A stretch of 64,000 nt of DNA, from assembly GCA_031555935.1 (NCBI GenBank), contig JAVBTX010000006.1:310001-374000 (forward strand), in the 5' to 3' direction. The notes under the pieces were generated by a model. The model worked only from the letters and a program-made list of their open reading frames with translations, was not told the DNA's origin and ran no database searches. Origin of the DNA: Roseburia_C sp031555935 (GTDB taxonomy: Bacteria > Bacillota > Clostridia > Lachnospirales > Lachnospiraceae). Numbering within the stretch: position 1 is the stretch's first letter; each line of letters starts with the position of its first letter. Shown here one piece after another: positions 16,305 to 25,069 of the stretch. The position numbers and the translations under genes were made by a program.

Positions 16305-18233
16305 CTATAAAATTCGTTTGAATTTCTTTTCCAGTTCATATTTGGTCATTGAAATGATGGTTGGCCGGCCATGCGGGCAGTTGTAAGGATTTTCCAAGGT
16401 TAAAAGCTCATCAATTAAGTGCTCCATCTCGGCTAACGAAAGACGTTGATTGCCTTTTACCGCCGCCTTACAAGACATTGATGCGACTTTTTCTAAAATC
16501 AAATCTGGTGCGCCATTGCCCGACAATTCGGATAGCTCTGCTAACATCTGGAGCATCAAATCTCTGGCATCAATCTGAAACAGGTTGCCTGGAATCGCAC
16601 TGACCATATATTCATTGCCACCGAAATGTTCAATTTGATAACCAATCTCGGTAAACTGAGGACGGAATTTTCGCAAGGTATCTTCCTCACTCATCGACAA
16701 CGTCAAGACCACCGGCGGACTAATCTGCTGGGAGGTATGCTCTCTGCTCTTTAGCTTAGCCATTGTTTGCTCATACAATACTTTTTCATGAGCAGCGTGT
16801 TGGTCGATAATATAAAGCTTTTCGTCAAACTCAACCAGCCAATATGTTTTAAACACCTGACCGATGATGCGATGGTTTGGTTTGGCTTGAATATTTAGGA
16901 AGGATTCCTGCTCGTATGTTGGTGCGGGTGTCGCTGCCAATGTTTGTGATTGAACTGTAGGTTCCTGTGTTGAGGTTACATTTTGTTTCACATGGTAGCT
17001 GATTTCTTCTCCAACCAGCAACGGTTCAATTGACGCTGGACTTATTGGTCTTTTTGCATCGACTATCACTGGGGTAATCGGCTTTGGCAATGTTTCATAC
17101 TTCGCTTCATACGGACTATCCTTTTGCACCGCCTGACGAACCGCCTCAAGCCGCTTTTTTTCAAACGGTTCCGGTGCAACGCGCTCAATTTTAGCCGGAA
17201 TCACTTTCTTCTTTTCTTCCACCACGGGAACTTGTTGAATTAATTCACGATGGGTCAGCTTATTTTTTATAATGTCAACCAGCAACGCATAAATTTCCTG
17301 CTGTCTGGTAAAACGCAGTTCCATTTTGGTTGGATGGACATTGACATCTAAAAGCTCACTATCAATCGTCAGATACAAAACGGTGAATGGATACTGATGC
17401 TGCATCAGAAAGCTTTTGTATGCTTCTTCTACTGCTCGGGAAATCAAACTGCTCTTAATATAACGGCCGTTAATGAAATACGTTTCATAATTTCGGTTAC
17501 CTCTGGATATCTGTGGTTTTCCAATCAGGCCTTTGACCTCAAACAAATCATTTTTCTCAGCAACCTCGAGCAGACCGCTGGTAATATCACGACCATAAAT
17601 ATGATAAATAATATCCTTAATATTTGCATTTCCTGAGGATTGCAATTTCACCTGACCATTCATGATAAATTTGAACGAAACATCTGGATGAGACAATACC
17701 ATTCGTTGCATCAAATCATGAATATAACTGCCCTCCGTCTGTGGTGATTTTAAAAACTTCTGTCTAACCGGTGTGTTGTAGAACAAGTTTCGGACTAAAA
17801 AGGTAGTCCCCTCCGGTGCGCCAATTTCTTCAAGTGACACCTCTTTTGAGCCTTCAATCACATAGCGCGTACCGGTAAAATCGGCTGGTGTCTTGGTAAT
17901 CAGTTCTACTTGTGCAACGGCCGCAATACTTGATAGGGCCTCACCACGAAAACCGAGTGAGGTTACCGTTAACAAATCCTCCACCGATTGGATTTTACTG
18001 GTTGAATGGCGCAAGAATGCTAGTGGAATCTGACTTTTTTCAATTCCACAGCCATTGTCGGTAATGCGGATAAACGTCGTTCCACCGTCTTTGATTTCGA
18101 CAGTAACGGCATTGGCTCCGGCATCAATGGCATTTTCGACCAACTCCTTGACAACCGAGCTTGGTCGCTCAATCACCTCACCGGCGGCAATTTTATCAAT
18201 TGTTTCCTGACTTAATAATGCTATCGATGGCAT
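16305..18233 (-). CDS. mutL: DNA mismatch repair protein MutL (endonuclease type)
   Basis: MutL couples mismatch recognition by MutS to strand incision. The N-terminal GHKL ATPase has ELVENAIDAGA, DNGCGI, HSTSKI and GFRGEALSSI. The C-terminal half has the metal-binding endonuclease motif DQHAAHEKVLYE (residues 477-488), SCKAAVKGNQ and the final CPHGRPT, so this MutL should nick DNA itself, as expected without MutH. The middle linker (about 340-440) is Pro/Glu/Lys-rich and variable. Length 642 is normal. It follows mutS by 29 bp. Confidence 0.97.
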   Translation of the reverse strand: MPSIALLSQETIDKIAAGEVIERPSSVVKELVENAIDAGANAVTVEIKDGGTTFIRITDNGCGIEKSQIPLAFLRHSTSKIQSVEDLLTVTSLGFRGEALSSIAAVAQVELITKTPADFTGTRYVIEGSKEVSLEEIGAPEGTTFLVRNLFYNTPVRQKFLKSPQTEGSYIHDLMQRMVLSHPDVSFKFIMNGQVKLQSSGNANIKDIIYHIYGRDITSGLLEVAEKNDLFEVKGLIGKPQISRGNRNYETYFINGRYIKSSLISRAVEEAYKSFLMQHQYPFTVLYLTIDSELLDVNVHPTKMELRFTRQQEIYALLVDIIKNKLTHRELIQQVPVVEEKKKVIPAKIERVAPEPFEKKRLEAVRQAVQKDSPYEAKYETLPKPITPVIVDAKRPISPASIEPLLVGEEISYHVKQNVTSTQEPTVQSQTLAATPAPTYEQESFLNIQAKPNHRIIGQVFKTYWLVEFDEKLYIIDQHAAHEKVLYEQTMAKLKSREHTSQQISPPVVLTLSMSEEDTLRKFRPQFTEIGYQIEHFGGNEYMVSAIPGNLFQIDARDLMLQMLAELSELSGNGAPDLILEKVASMSCKAAVKGNQRLSLAEMEHLIDELLTLENPYNCPHGRPTIISMTKYELEKKFKRIL

Positions 18234-18262
18234 AGTAACCCTCTCTTCATGAATGAGTATTT

Positions 18263-20902
18263 TTACCAGCGGTTTTTCACCTTGGTTTGCAGCTCATATA
18301 ATTTATTTAACGCATCAATCGGAGTCAGATTGCCTAAATCCAAGCCCCGCAATTCATCAATAATGGTATCATCGCCGAGCGTATCCATTAAGGACATTTG
18401 TTCCAAATCTACTTCGTCGAGTTTTCCCGGACGTTTACTGCCACTATCCATCATCAGCGACTGGGTCGCCAGCGCAATATCATTGTCACTTAACTCCGTT
18501 ACAATTTCTTTGGCTCGCTCAATTACGCTTTCTGGCACACCGGCCAGCTTCGCCACCTGAATACCATAGCTTTTATCAGCTCCTCCGGGCACGATTTTTC
18601 GTAAAAAGACAATGTCGTCGCCTTTTTCTTTGACCGCAATACAGTAGTTGTTGACACTGCTAAGCCGGCCTTCTAACTCGGTCAGCTCATGATAATGCGT
18701 TGCAAATAACGTCTTTGCACCGAGTAGCTTCGGATTGCTGATATGCTCAACCACCGCCCATGCAATACTAAGTCCGTCAAAGGTACTCGTTCCGCGACCG
18801 ATTTCATCCAGAATCAGCAGACTGTTCGCCGTCGCATTACGTAAAATATTCGCCACCTCGGACATTTCAACCATAAAGGTACTTTGTCCGCTGGCAAGGT
18901 CATCCGACGCACCAACTCTGGTGAAAATCCGGTCCACCAAACCGATTTTTACCGATTTTGCCGGAACAAAGCTGCCAATCTGCGCCATCAGGACAATTAG
19001 CGCACTTTGCCGCATATAAGTTGATTTTCCGGCCATATTGGGACCGGTAATAATTGAAATACGATTGTTGCCGCTATCCAAAAAGGTGTCATTGGCAATA
19101 AACATTTCATTTTTCGTCATCTTTTCAACAACGGGATGTCGTCCTTCTTTGATGTCAATTGTTCCCTTTTCATTTAATTTCGGTCGGCAGTAATTATTTT
19201 GCTCCGCAATCAGGGCCAGCGATGCAAATACATCTAGCTGAGCAATCGCCTTCGCTGTGGTCTGAATGCGCAGTACCTCGGCGGCAATTTGTTCCCTGAC
19301 CTGACGGAACAATTCATATTCAATCGAAATTAACTTGTCCTCAGCACCTAAAATGGTATCCTCTAACTCCTTTAGCTCTGGCGTGATATAACGCTCGGCA
19401 TTGGCGAGCGTCTGCTTGCGCATGAAATAATCTGGGACAAGGTCTTTATAGGAGTTGGTTACCTCAAGGTAATAACCAAAGACCTTGTTGAATTTGATTT
19501 TCAGATTCTTAATGCCGGTCTTTTCGCGTTCTTTCATTTCAAGTTCAGCCAACCAGCTTTTACCTTCGGTCTTGGCTTGTCTTAGCGTATCAATTTCAGA
19601 ATGATAACCAGCTTTGATAATCCCACCATCATGTACCGCAATTGGTGGTTCTTCAATAATCGCATCGTCAATCAAGGCAAATAATTCATCTAAGGTATCT
19701 AAGCGGCTATAATTATCCGTTAATAATTCACAATGAAAACCGCTCAACAACATTTTAATCGGTGGCAGCATCTGAATCGAATTTTTAAATGCCATCAAGT
19801 CACGCGGATTCGCGGTCTGATAGGTCACTCGCGAAATCAAACGCTCTAAATCGTAAACCGGATTTAAATATTCCCGAATCTCTTCTCTCGTAATCGCATT
19901 GGAATTGAGTTCAGCAATTGCATCATAACGCTTTTCAATCTCTTCTTTGTTAATTAACGGCTGTTCCACATAGGCCCGTAACATTCTAGCACCCATTGCT
20001 GTCTTAGTTTTATCCAACACCCACAGCAGGGAGCCGCGCTTTTGTTTTTCACGCAAAGTCTCAACTAATTCCAAATTTCTTCTGGTGGAGCTATCAATAA
20101 TCATAAACCGCCCCGTGCGATATGGATGAATCGCTGTCATCTGGCTCAAACTATTTTTCTGGGTTTCATATAAATAACGCAGCAATGCCCCTGCCGCAAT
20201 CACGCCGGTTTCATATTCATCTAAACCGAGTCCGCTTAAATCGCGAACCTTAAAATGGTCCTTCAAAGTCATCTGAGCTGTTTCATCGGAGAAATACCAG
20301 GCATCCAAGGAATATACCGCGATGCCGAGCCGCTCTTTCATATCAGCAATATCAATACCGCTAATATAAAAAGCCTCGTTACAGATAATCTCTGATGGTG
20401 CATATTTATTGATTTCATCAATTAGTTTCCGTTCGGACTCGACCTCAGTCACATAGTAATCACCCGTAGACACATCGGCGGCCGAGATTCCATAGTAGTC
20501 ACCAAGATAGGCAATACACAAAATATAGTTATTTCTGGTTTCATCCAAGGCTTGCATATTTAAATTTGTTCCCGGTGTAACTACGCGAGTCACTTCGCGT
20601 TTGACCATGCCCTTGGCTTGTTTGGGGTCTTCTACCTGTTCACAGATGGCCACCTTATAACCCTTTAAGACTAATTTATTCAAATAACCGTCTAGCGCAT
20701 GGTAAGGCACGCCACACATCGGGGCACGTTCTTCCAAACCGCAGCTTTTTCCAGTCAGCGTTATCTCTAATTCTCTTGAAACCGTAATCGCATCATCAAA
20801 AAACATCTCGTAAAAATCGCCCAAACGATAAAACAAGATACAATCCTTATACTCTTCCTTTGTATTTACATAATGCTGCATCATTGGTGTTAGTTCAGCC
20901 AC
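18263..20902 (-). CDS. mutS: DNA mismatch repair protein MutS
   Basis: MutS binds mismatches and signals to MutL. The 879-residue product has the mismatch-binding motif FYEMF near residue 28, the connector and lever domains, the ABC ATPase with GPNMAGKST (about 620-628), DEIGRGTSTFDGLSIAW and TLFATHYHEL, and a C-terminal helix-turn-helix ending in YELQTKVKNRW. The start is GTG behind AAAAGGAG. It lies only 5 bp after the stop of the FAD protein gene, so these are likely co-transcribed. Confidence 0.98.
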   Translation of the reverse strand: MAELTPMMQHYVNTKEEYKDCILFYRLGDFYEMFFDDAITVSRELEITLTGKSCGLEERAPMCGVPYHALDGYLNKLVLKGYKVAICEQVEDPKQAKGMVKREVTRVVTPGTNLNMQALDETRNNYILCIAYLGDYYGISAADVSTGDYYVTEVESERKLIDEINKYAPSEIICNEAFYISGIDIADMKERLGIAVYSLDAWYFSDETAQMTLKDHFKVRDLSGLGLDEYETGVIAAGALLRYLYETQKNSLSQMTAIHPYRTGRFMIIDSSTRRNLELVETLREKQKRGSLLWVLDKTKTAMGARMLRAYVEQPLINKEEIEKRYDAIAELNSNAITREEIREYLNPVYDLERLISRVTYQTANPRDLMAFKNSIQMLPPIKMLLSGFHCELLTDNYSRLDTLDELFALIDDAIIEEPPIAVHDGGIIKAGYHSEIDTLRQAKTEGKSWLAELEMKEREKTGIKNLKIKFNKVFGYYLEVTNSYKDLVPDYFMRKQTLANAERYITPELKELEDTILGAEDKLISIEYELFRQVREQIAAEVLRIQTTAKAIAQLDVFASLALIAEQNNYCRPKLNEKGTIDIKEGRHPVVEKMTKNEMFIANDTFLDSGNNRISIITGPNMAGKSTYMRQSALIVLMAQIGSFVPAKSVKIGLVDRIFTRVGASDDLASGQSTFMVEMSEVANILRNATANSLLILDEIGRGTSTFDGLSIAWAVVEHISNPKLLGAKTLFATHYHELTELEGRLSSVNNYCIAVKEKGDDIVFLRKIVPGGADKSYGIQVAKLAGVPESVIERAKEIVTELSDNDIALATQSLMMDSGSKRPGKLDEVDLEQMSLMDTLGDDTIIDELRGLDLGNLTPIDALNKLYELQTKVKNRW

Positions 20903-20907
20903 GTTTT

Positions 20908-22518
20908 TTACTCCTTTTCAAAATCTGGTTTATATTTTGCGCCGATTGCCTCGGCCACCTTTAGTCCATCCATCGCCGCCGACATAATTCCACCGGCATA
21001 TCCAGCTCCTTCGCCGCATGGATAAAGCCCCCTAATATTACTTTCAAAATATTCATCTCTGGTAATCCGTACCGGTGACGAGGTTCGGCTTTCGACCCCC
21101 GAAAGAATCGTATCTGTTCGGTCAAAATCCGGTATATAGCGGGCAAACTGATGCATCCCGGCAATAAAAGATTCCGCTAGTTCTGGCGAAAACATGTCTC
21201 TCAAATTGGCAAAGGTCGTATTTCCTTTTGTCATGCTGACAAATTTACCATAAGATGTTGAAACCTGATTCGCTTCAAAATCACCAAATAACTGTTGCAC
21301 AATCTTGCCTTCACCAAGATGAAATGCCTGTTCCTCTAACTGCCGCTGAAATTCAACTCCGGCTAATGGCCCCACGCCCTGATAATCCTCTGGCGTTACT
21401 GATACAATAATCGCACTATTGGCGTTACTGCCATCACGATTATGATAGCTCATACCATTCACTGCCAGATGTCCTTCCTCGGAAGAAGCATTTACCACAT
21501 ATCCACCGGGACACATACAAAATGAGTAAACCCCACGGCCATTTGGTAAATTCGCCGTCAATTTATAAGACGCGGTTGGCAAATATGTCATTTCTGCACC
21601 CTTGTACTGATTTTCGTTGACCATCGTCTGTGGATGCTCAACCCGCATCCCAACCGCAAAGGACTTTGCTTCCATCGCCAACTGCTGACGGTGCAATAGT
21701 TCAAAGGTATCTCTGGCGCTATGACCAATCGCCAGTACGACCGCCTCTGCTTCCATCCATTCCTGATGTTTAATTTCCAGACGACTGATTTGCCCTTGCT
21801 CAATCTCCAAATCAGTTAGCTGAGTCTCAAACGCAAAGCTGCCGCCCATTTCAATAATTTTACCACGCAGATTTTTTACAACCTGTTTTAAAATATCGGT
21901 ACCAATATGTGGTTTATTGACATATAAAATTTCTTCCGGTGCACCGCATTCCACAAAAATCTGAAGCACCTTCTGATTTCGTCCCGACGGGTCTTTCACT
22001 AATGTATTTAATTTTCCATCGGAAAAAGTTCCTGCGCCGCCTTCACCAAACTGAACATTTGAGTTTGGTTTTAAGCTGCCCGTTTCCCAGAAGTGCTCGA
22101 CATCATGCGTCCTTGTTTCGACATCACATCCACGCTCAATCACCAGTGGACAAAATCCATGCTCAGCTAAGATATATGCACAAAATAGTCCTGCCGGTCC
22201 ACTGCCTACAATCACCGGACGCTTCCTAACTGGAACTGTTCCTGGTTCTGGAAATAAATACTTAATATCCTTTGCCTTGCTCACATTGTTGCTATGACAT
22301 TTAGCCAGAATCTTTGCTTCCTCAGCTAGATGTGCTAACTGTAAATCAATCGTATAGACATAACTGACTTCATTCTTCCGTCTGGCATCCACCGATTGCT
22401 TTTTAATTTTATAACTTAAGACAGCATTTTCTTTGATATGTAATGTGGAACATGCTTTTTTAATAATGTCACTGTCGGTATGCTTTAGTGGCACTTTTAC
22501 TTGTTGTACTCGTATCAT
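20908..22518 (-). CDS. FAD-dependent dehydrogenase (COG2509-like)
   Basis: The 536-residue product has an N-terminal region of about 95 residues with RNA/ferredoxin-like appearance, then a FAD Rossmann motif PVIVGSGPAGLFCAYILAEHG (GSGPAG at 105-110), the pattern NVQFGEGGAGTFSDGKLNT, a second GxAxGHSARDTF motif and a C-terminal FAD contact YPCGEGAGYAGGIMSAAMDG. This matches uncharacterised FAD-dependent dehydrogenases common in Firmicutes. Substrate is unknown. It sits between two other redox or repair genes on the same strand. Confidence 0.9.
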   Translation of the reverse strand: MIRVQQVKVPLKHTDSDIIKKACSTLHIKENAVLSYKIKKQSVDARRKNEVSYVYTIDLQLAHLAEEAKILAKCHSNNVSKAKDIKYLFPEPGTVPVRKRPVIVGSGPAGLFCAYILAEHGFCPLVIERGCDVETRTHDVEHFWETGSLKPNSNVQFGEGGAGTFSDGKLNTLVKDPSGRNQKVLQIFVECGAPEEILYVNKPHIGTDILKQVVKNLRGKIIEMGGSFAFETQLTDLEIEQGQISRLEIKHQEWMEAEAVVLAIGHSARDTFELLHRQQLAMEAKSFAVGMRVEHPQTMVNENQYKGAEMTYLPTASYKLTANLPNGRGVYSFCMCPGGYVVNASSEEGHLAVNGMSYHNRDGSNANSAIIVSVTPEDYQGVGPLAGVEFQRQLEEQAFHLGEGKIVQQLFGDFEANQVSTSYGKFVSMTKGNTTFANLRDMFSPELAESFIAGMHQFARYIPDFDRTDTILSGVESRTSSPVRITRDEYFESNIRGLYPCGEGAGYAGGIMSAAMDGLKVAEAIGAKYKPDFEKE

Positions 22519-22528
22519 ATAATAACTC

Positions 22529-23794
22529 CTACTGTTTCAGTGACAATGCCGCATGTTGGCCTGAAACATATCCGCTCGACCATGCCCATTGTAAATTATA
22601 ACCGCCACACTTGCCGTCAATGTCAATCATTTCACCTGCAAAATACATCCCCGGAACAAGTTGGGATGCCAATGTTTCTCCATCAATTTCGCTTGTATCA
22701 ACACCACCCGCCGTGGTCTGGGCAAAATCAAATTTCTTGGTACCAGTAATATCAACCCGAAAGTGCTTAATCGTTTGACTAAGCTGGCGAAGTTGTTTGT
22801 CCGTCACCTGATTCGCCATTATCGTTTCCTTAATACCGGAAAGTCTTAGAAAAACCGGAATCAGCTTGCTTTGGCAAAACCCAATTAATGCCTGTGTTGC
22901 TGTCTTTTGAGACGAATATGCCATTCCCAAAGCCCCAAAACGTTGTTTTAATAATTCCAGCAATTCCACCTCTGTTAGTTCTGGCATAAAATCTAGTAAA
23001 GTATAGACCTCTTCCCCCTTTTGCAAGCCCTTTGCAGCCCATCTGCTGAGCTGAAAAACAGGGATTCCCGATATTCCAAAATCGGTCAGTTGCAGTTCAC
23101 CTATTTCGGTCGAAACAAGGCGGTTTTTGCTGTATAATTTTATCGAAATTTCTGCACGAATTCCTGCAATTTCCTTGAAAAATGACTGTTTCCCTTGCAA
23201 TTGCACAAGCGCTGGCACAACATCTATGATGTGATGTCCAAGCTTTTCAAGATATAGAAAACCACTTCCGTCACTGCCTGTCTTTTTTGCTGCTTTACCG
23301 CCAGTTGCCATCACACAGCGGCGGCTTTCAAACACACCATCCTTGGTGTCAAATAAGAACACTTTTTCATCGCCGCACCCCGTCTTTGTGATTGCTCGAA
23401 TGCCACAGGAGTAGACTACTGGAACGGCTAAACGTTCTAATTCCATTAGCAGCACTGCCAAGACTGAACTAGCCTGCTCACTGGCTGGATAATAATAGCC
23501 ATTCTTTTCTTTTGGCATAATTCCAAGTTCTTCAAAAAAGGCTACGGTTTCCTGCCAACCAAATTGTTCAAAGATAGGCAAGACAAAGGCAGGGTTGTCT
23601 CCATGATAATATTCGACACCCTGCAGCCTATTTGTATAATTGCATTTTCCATTTCCGGTTGCCAGAATTTTCCGTCCAGCACTATCCATATGTTCCAGGA
23701 TACAAACCGTTGCTCCGGTTCGGGCTGCCGCAATCGCCGCAACCATGCCAGAAGCACCAGCTCCCACAACAATAATATCATATTTTTGCTTCAT
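22529..23794 (-). CDS. HI0933/YhiN family FAD-binding oxidoreductase
   Basis: The 421-residue protein starts with a dinucleotide motif DIIVVGAGASGMVAAIAAA and continues with AGRKILATGNGKCNYTN, the signature of the HI0933/YhiN (BaiN-like) flavoprotein family. The C-terminal motif MYFAGEMIDIDGKCGGYNLQ is also typical. Members are described as NAD(P)/FAD-dependent oxidoreductases; the physiological reaction in this organism cannot be told. It overlaps the DUF308 gene end by 17 bp and lies 10 bp before the COG2509 gene. Confidence 0.92.
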   Translation of the reverse strand: MKQKYDIIVVGAGASGMVAAIAAARTGATVCILEHMDSAGRKILATGNGKCNYTNRLQGVEYYHGDNPAFVLPIFEQFGWQETVAFFEELGIMPKEKNGYYYPASEQASSVLAVLLMELERLAVPVVYSCGIRAITKTGCGDEKVFLFDTKDGVFESRRCVMATGGKAAKKTGSDGSGFLYLEKLGHHIIDVVPALVQLQGKQSFFKEIAGIRAEISIKLYSKNRLVSTEIGELQLTDFGISGIPVFQLSRWAAKGLQKGEEVYTLLDFMPELTEVELLELLKQRFGALGMAYSSQKTATQALIGFCQSKLIPVFLRLSGIKETIMANQVTDKQLRQLSQTIKHFRVDITGTKKFDFAQTTAGGVDTSEIDGETLASQLVPGMYFAGEMIDIDGKCGGYNLQWAWSSGYVSGQHAALSLKQ

Positions 23795-24428
23795 TGATTT
23801 CTGACTCTTCCGTCTCTTCTTGGTTTTCTATCGTATTTTCAATCTGCTCTGCATTTTGCTGATACTGTCTGATGCGAATTGACAAGTACAACAGACTAAG
23901 CAGACTCAAAAGACCCTCTATTACCAAAACAACATATGTAAACTGCTCCAAATCAGCGGTCTGTTTAAAGGGATTTGAGATAATAACCCCGGCGCATAGT
24001 AAGGAGATTGGTGCCAAGACCAATAACAATGGCCACATTTTATCTTTCATCGCTTTTAAATCCAGCGCATTTTGCAATTGCATTGTTGCTGCAACTAAAA
24101 TTGAAATGCCCAGAACCAGAATAAAATATTGTGAAATCGGCTTGGCATTTAACAAGCTCAAGATGCCCAATGACACAAGCATTACCCCGATTGAAAAATC
24201 GTACTGATTCAGATTACGGAAGGATTCCTTGATAAAATAACGAATCATCAACATGATTCCCACAACAATCATGATACAGCTAACCAGAGACACAATATAG
24301 ACAATTTGAATCTGTGGCACAAATAATAACAGCAAGCCAAGCAATGCTAACAAAACGGCAGCGCTAATTACATAACCGGTCTGTCCTAAATCTGCCCAAC
24401 CTTTTTTCTCTGATGTATTTTTAGGCAT
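23778..24428 (-). CDS. DUF308 (HdeD-like) membrane protein
   Basis: The 216-residue product has about six membrane helices between residues 15 and 185, arranged as paired short helices (VISAAVLLALLGLLLLFVP, IVYIVSLVSCIMIVVGIML, IGVMLVSLGILSLL), typical of the DUF308/HdeD family. The C-terminal 30 residues are charged and Glu-rich. Function is unknown. A strong AGGAGGGG site precedes the ATG, and the gene has its own promoter. Its 3' end overlaps the YhiN-like gene, suggesting coupled expression. Confidence 0.85.
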   Translation of the reverse strand: MPKNTSEKKGWADLGQTGYVISAAVLLALLGLLLLFVPQIQIVYIVSLVSCIMIVVGIMLMIRYFIKESFRNLNQYDFSIGVMLVSLGILSLLNAKPISQYFILVLGISILVAATMQLQNALDLKAMKDKMWPLLLVLAPISLLCAGVIISNPFKQTADLEQFTYVVLVIEGLLSLLSLLYLSIRIRQYQQNAEQIENTIENQEETEESEINEAKI

Positions 24429-24450
24429 AGTTCTCCCCTCCTAATGGTAA

Positions 24451-24477
24451 CTCTCCCTCACTTCGTTCGGCGGAAAG
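24451..24477. repeat. Short dispersed motif copy 1 (in DUF308 leader)
   Basis: The minus strand carries CCGAACGAAGTGAGGG, flanked by CTTTCC and GGAGAG that can pair as a weak six-base stem. A related core occurs at 34786-34801 and at 50294-50312. Here it lies in the expected 5' untranslated region of the DUF308 gene. Confidence 0.5.
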
Positions 24478-24490
24478 TTTTACCGTATAA

Positions 24491-24519
24491 ATTGTATCAT
24501 AATGATTTTTATAATTCAA
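24491..24519 (-). promoter_or_regulatory. Sigma-A-type promoter for the DUF308 gene
   Basis: TTGAAT (24519-24514) and TACAAT (24496-24491) are 17 bp apart on the minus strand, about 60 bp before the DUF308 ATG. This would start the DUF308-YhiN-COG2509-mutS-mutL-miaA run. Confidence 0.6.
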
Positions 24520-24530
24520 TTAGGAATTCC

Positions 24531-24929
24531 CTAGCTCGAGTAATTTTCCAGAAAATCATATAGTTCTTCTAAACTGACAAATGGCTTGCCAATTCGAATC
24601 TCATCCTGTAACGTCGGATTCAAATCCTGCATCCGAATATCTGTATACATATAGATTGTGGTTAAATCCTGCATATAGACAGTCAGATAGCCCTCTTCCT
24701 CAATAATTACATATTGATAGGGAATATTCATTTTTGATATTTCGACTTCAGTTGCTTCAATTTCTCCGCTTCGTTCTGTTGCTAAGTCACGCTCTGCACT
24801 CAATATTTGGTTTTGCTGCTCCTTTTGGCTGTTCCATTGATTCAGCAACTCATAACCCATGTAATAACTGATGCAAATTAAGACAGCGGTTACTAGAAAG
24901 AAAATGCGGACACGGTTTGTTTTGTTCAT
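24531..24929 (-). CDS. Single-pass membrane protein with BofC-like C-terminus
   Basis: The 132-residue product has an N-terminal membrane helix (about residues 8-28, IFFLVTAVLICISYYMGYEL), a short coiled region rich in Gln/Glu, and a C-terminal domain EGYLTVYMQDLTTIYMYTDI followed by LEELYDFLENYSS. That C-terminal pattern resembles the BofC C-terminal domain seen in sporulating Firmicutes, where BofC tunes SpoIVB signalling; the link is from memory and moderate. The ATG at 24929 has GAGGTG four bases upstream. It lies downstream of the SpoVB-like gene, with hairpins and a possible leader peptide in between. Confidence 0.75.
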   Translation of the reverse strand: MNKTNRVRIFFLVTAVLICISYYMGYELLNQWNSQKEQQNQILSAERDLATERSGEIEATEVEISKMNIPYQYVIIEEEGYLTVYMQDLTTIYMYTDIRMQDLNPTLQDEIRIGKPFVSLEELYDFLENYSS

Positions 24930-24930
24930 T

Positions 24931-25002
24931 TTACACCTCATGCATTTCGCAAGCTATGCTTGCGAAACTGCTTAAATAGAAAGTGGGAAAATTTATTTTC
25001 AC
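24931..25002 (-). CDS. Possible 23-residue leader peptide before the BofC-like gene
   Basis: A GTG preceded four bases earlier by GAGGTG opens a frame reading VKINFPTFYLSSFASIACEM then HEV and stops at TAA one base before the ATG of the next gene. The ribosome site of the next gene lies inside its last codons, so translation would be coupled. The GAGGTG block with its TGCAT prefix is a direct repeat of the block before the next gene, so the frame may simply result from a duplication. Confidence 0.3.
   Translation of the reverse strand: MKINFPTFYLSSFASIACEMHEV
24945..24967. other. Perfect stem-loop before the BofC-like gene
   Basis: TTTCGCAAGC and GCTTGCGAAA form a perfect ten-base stem with a TAT loop, ending 15 bp before the start codon on the minus strand. 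There is no T-run on either side, so it is not an obvious terminator. It could affect initiation at the following GAGGTG site. Confidence 0.6.
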
Positions 25003-25069
25003 ACTACACCTCATGCAATATCCCTCTAATGCGAGGGGCTTTCCACAAACAGTATCCGCATTTTTTATG

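Noticed and set aside
24942..25069. Intrinsic terminator after the SpoVB-like gene
   Set aside because: Several hairpins are present, but none is followed by a T-run on the minus strand, so read-through into the BofC-like gene is more likely.
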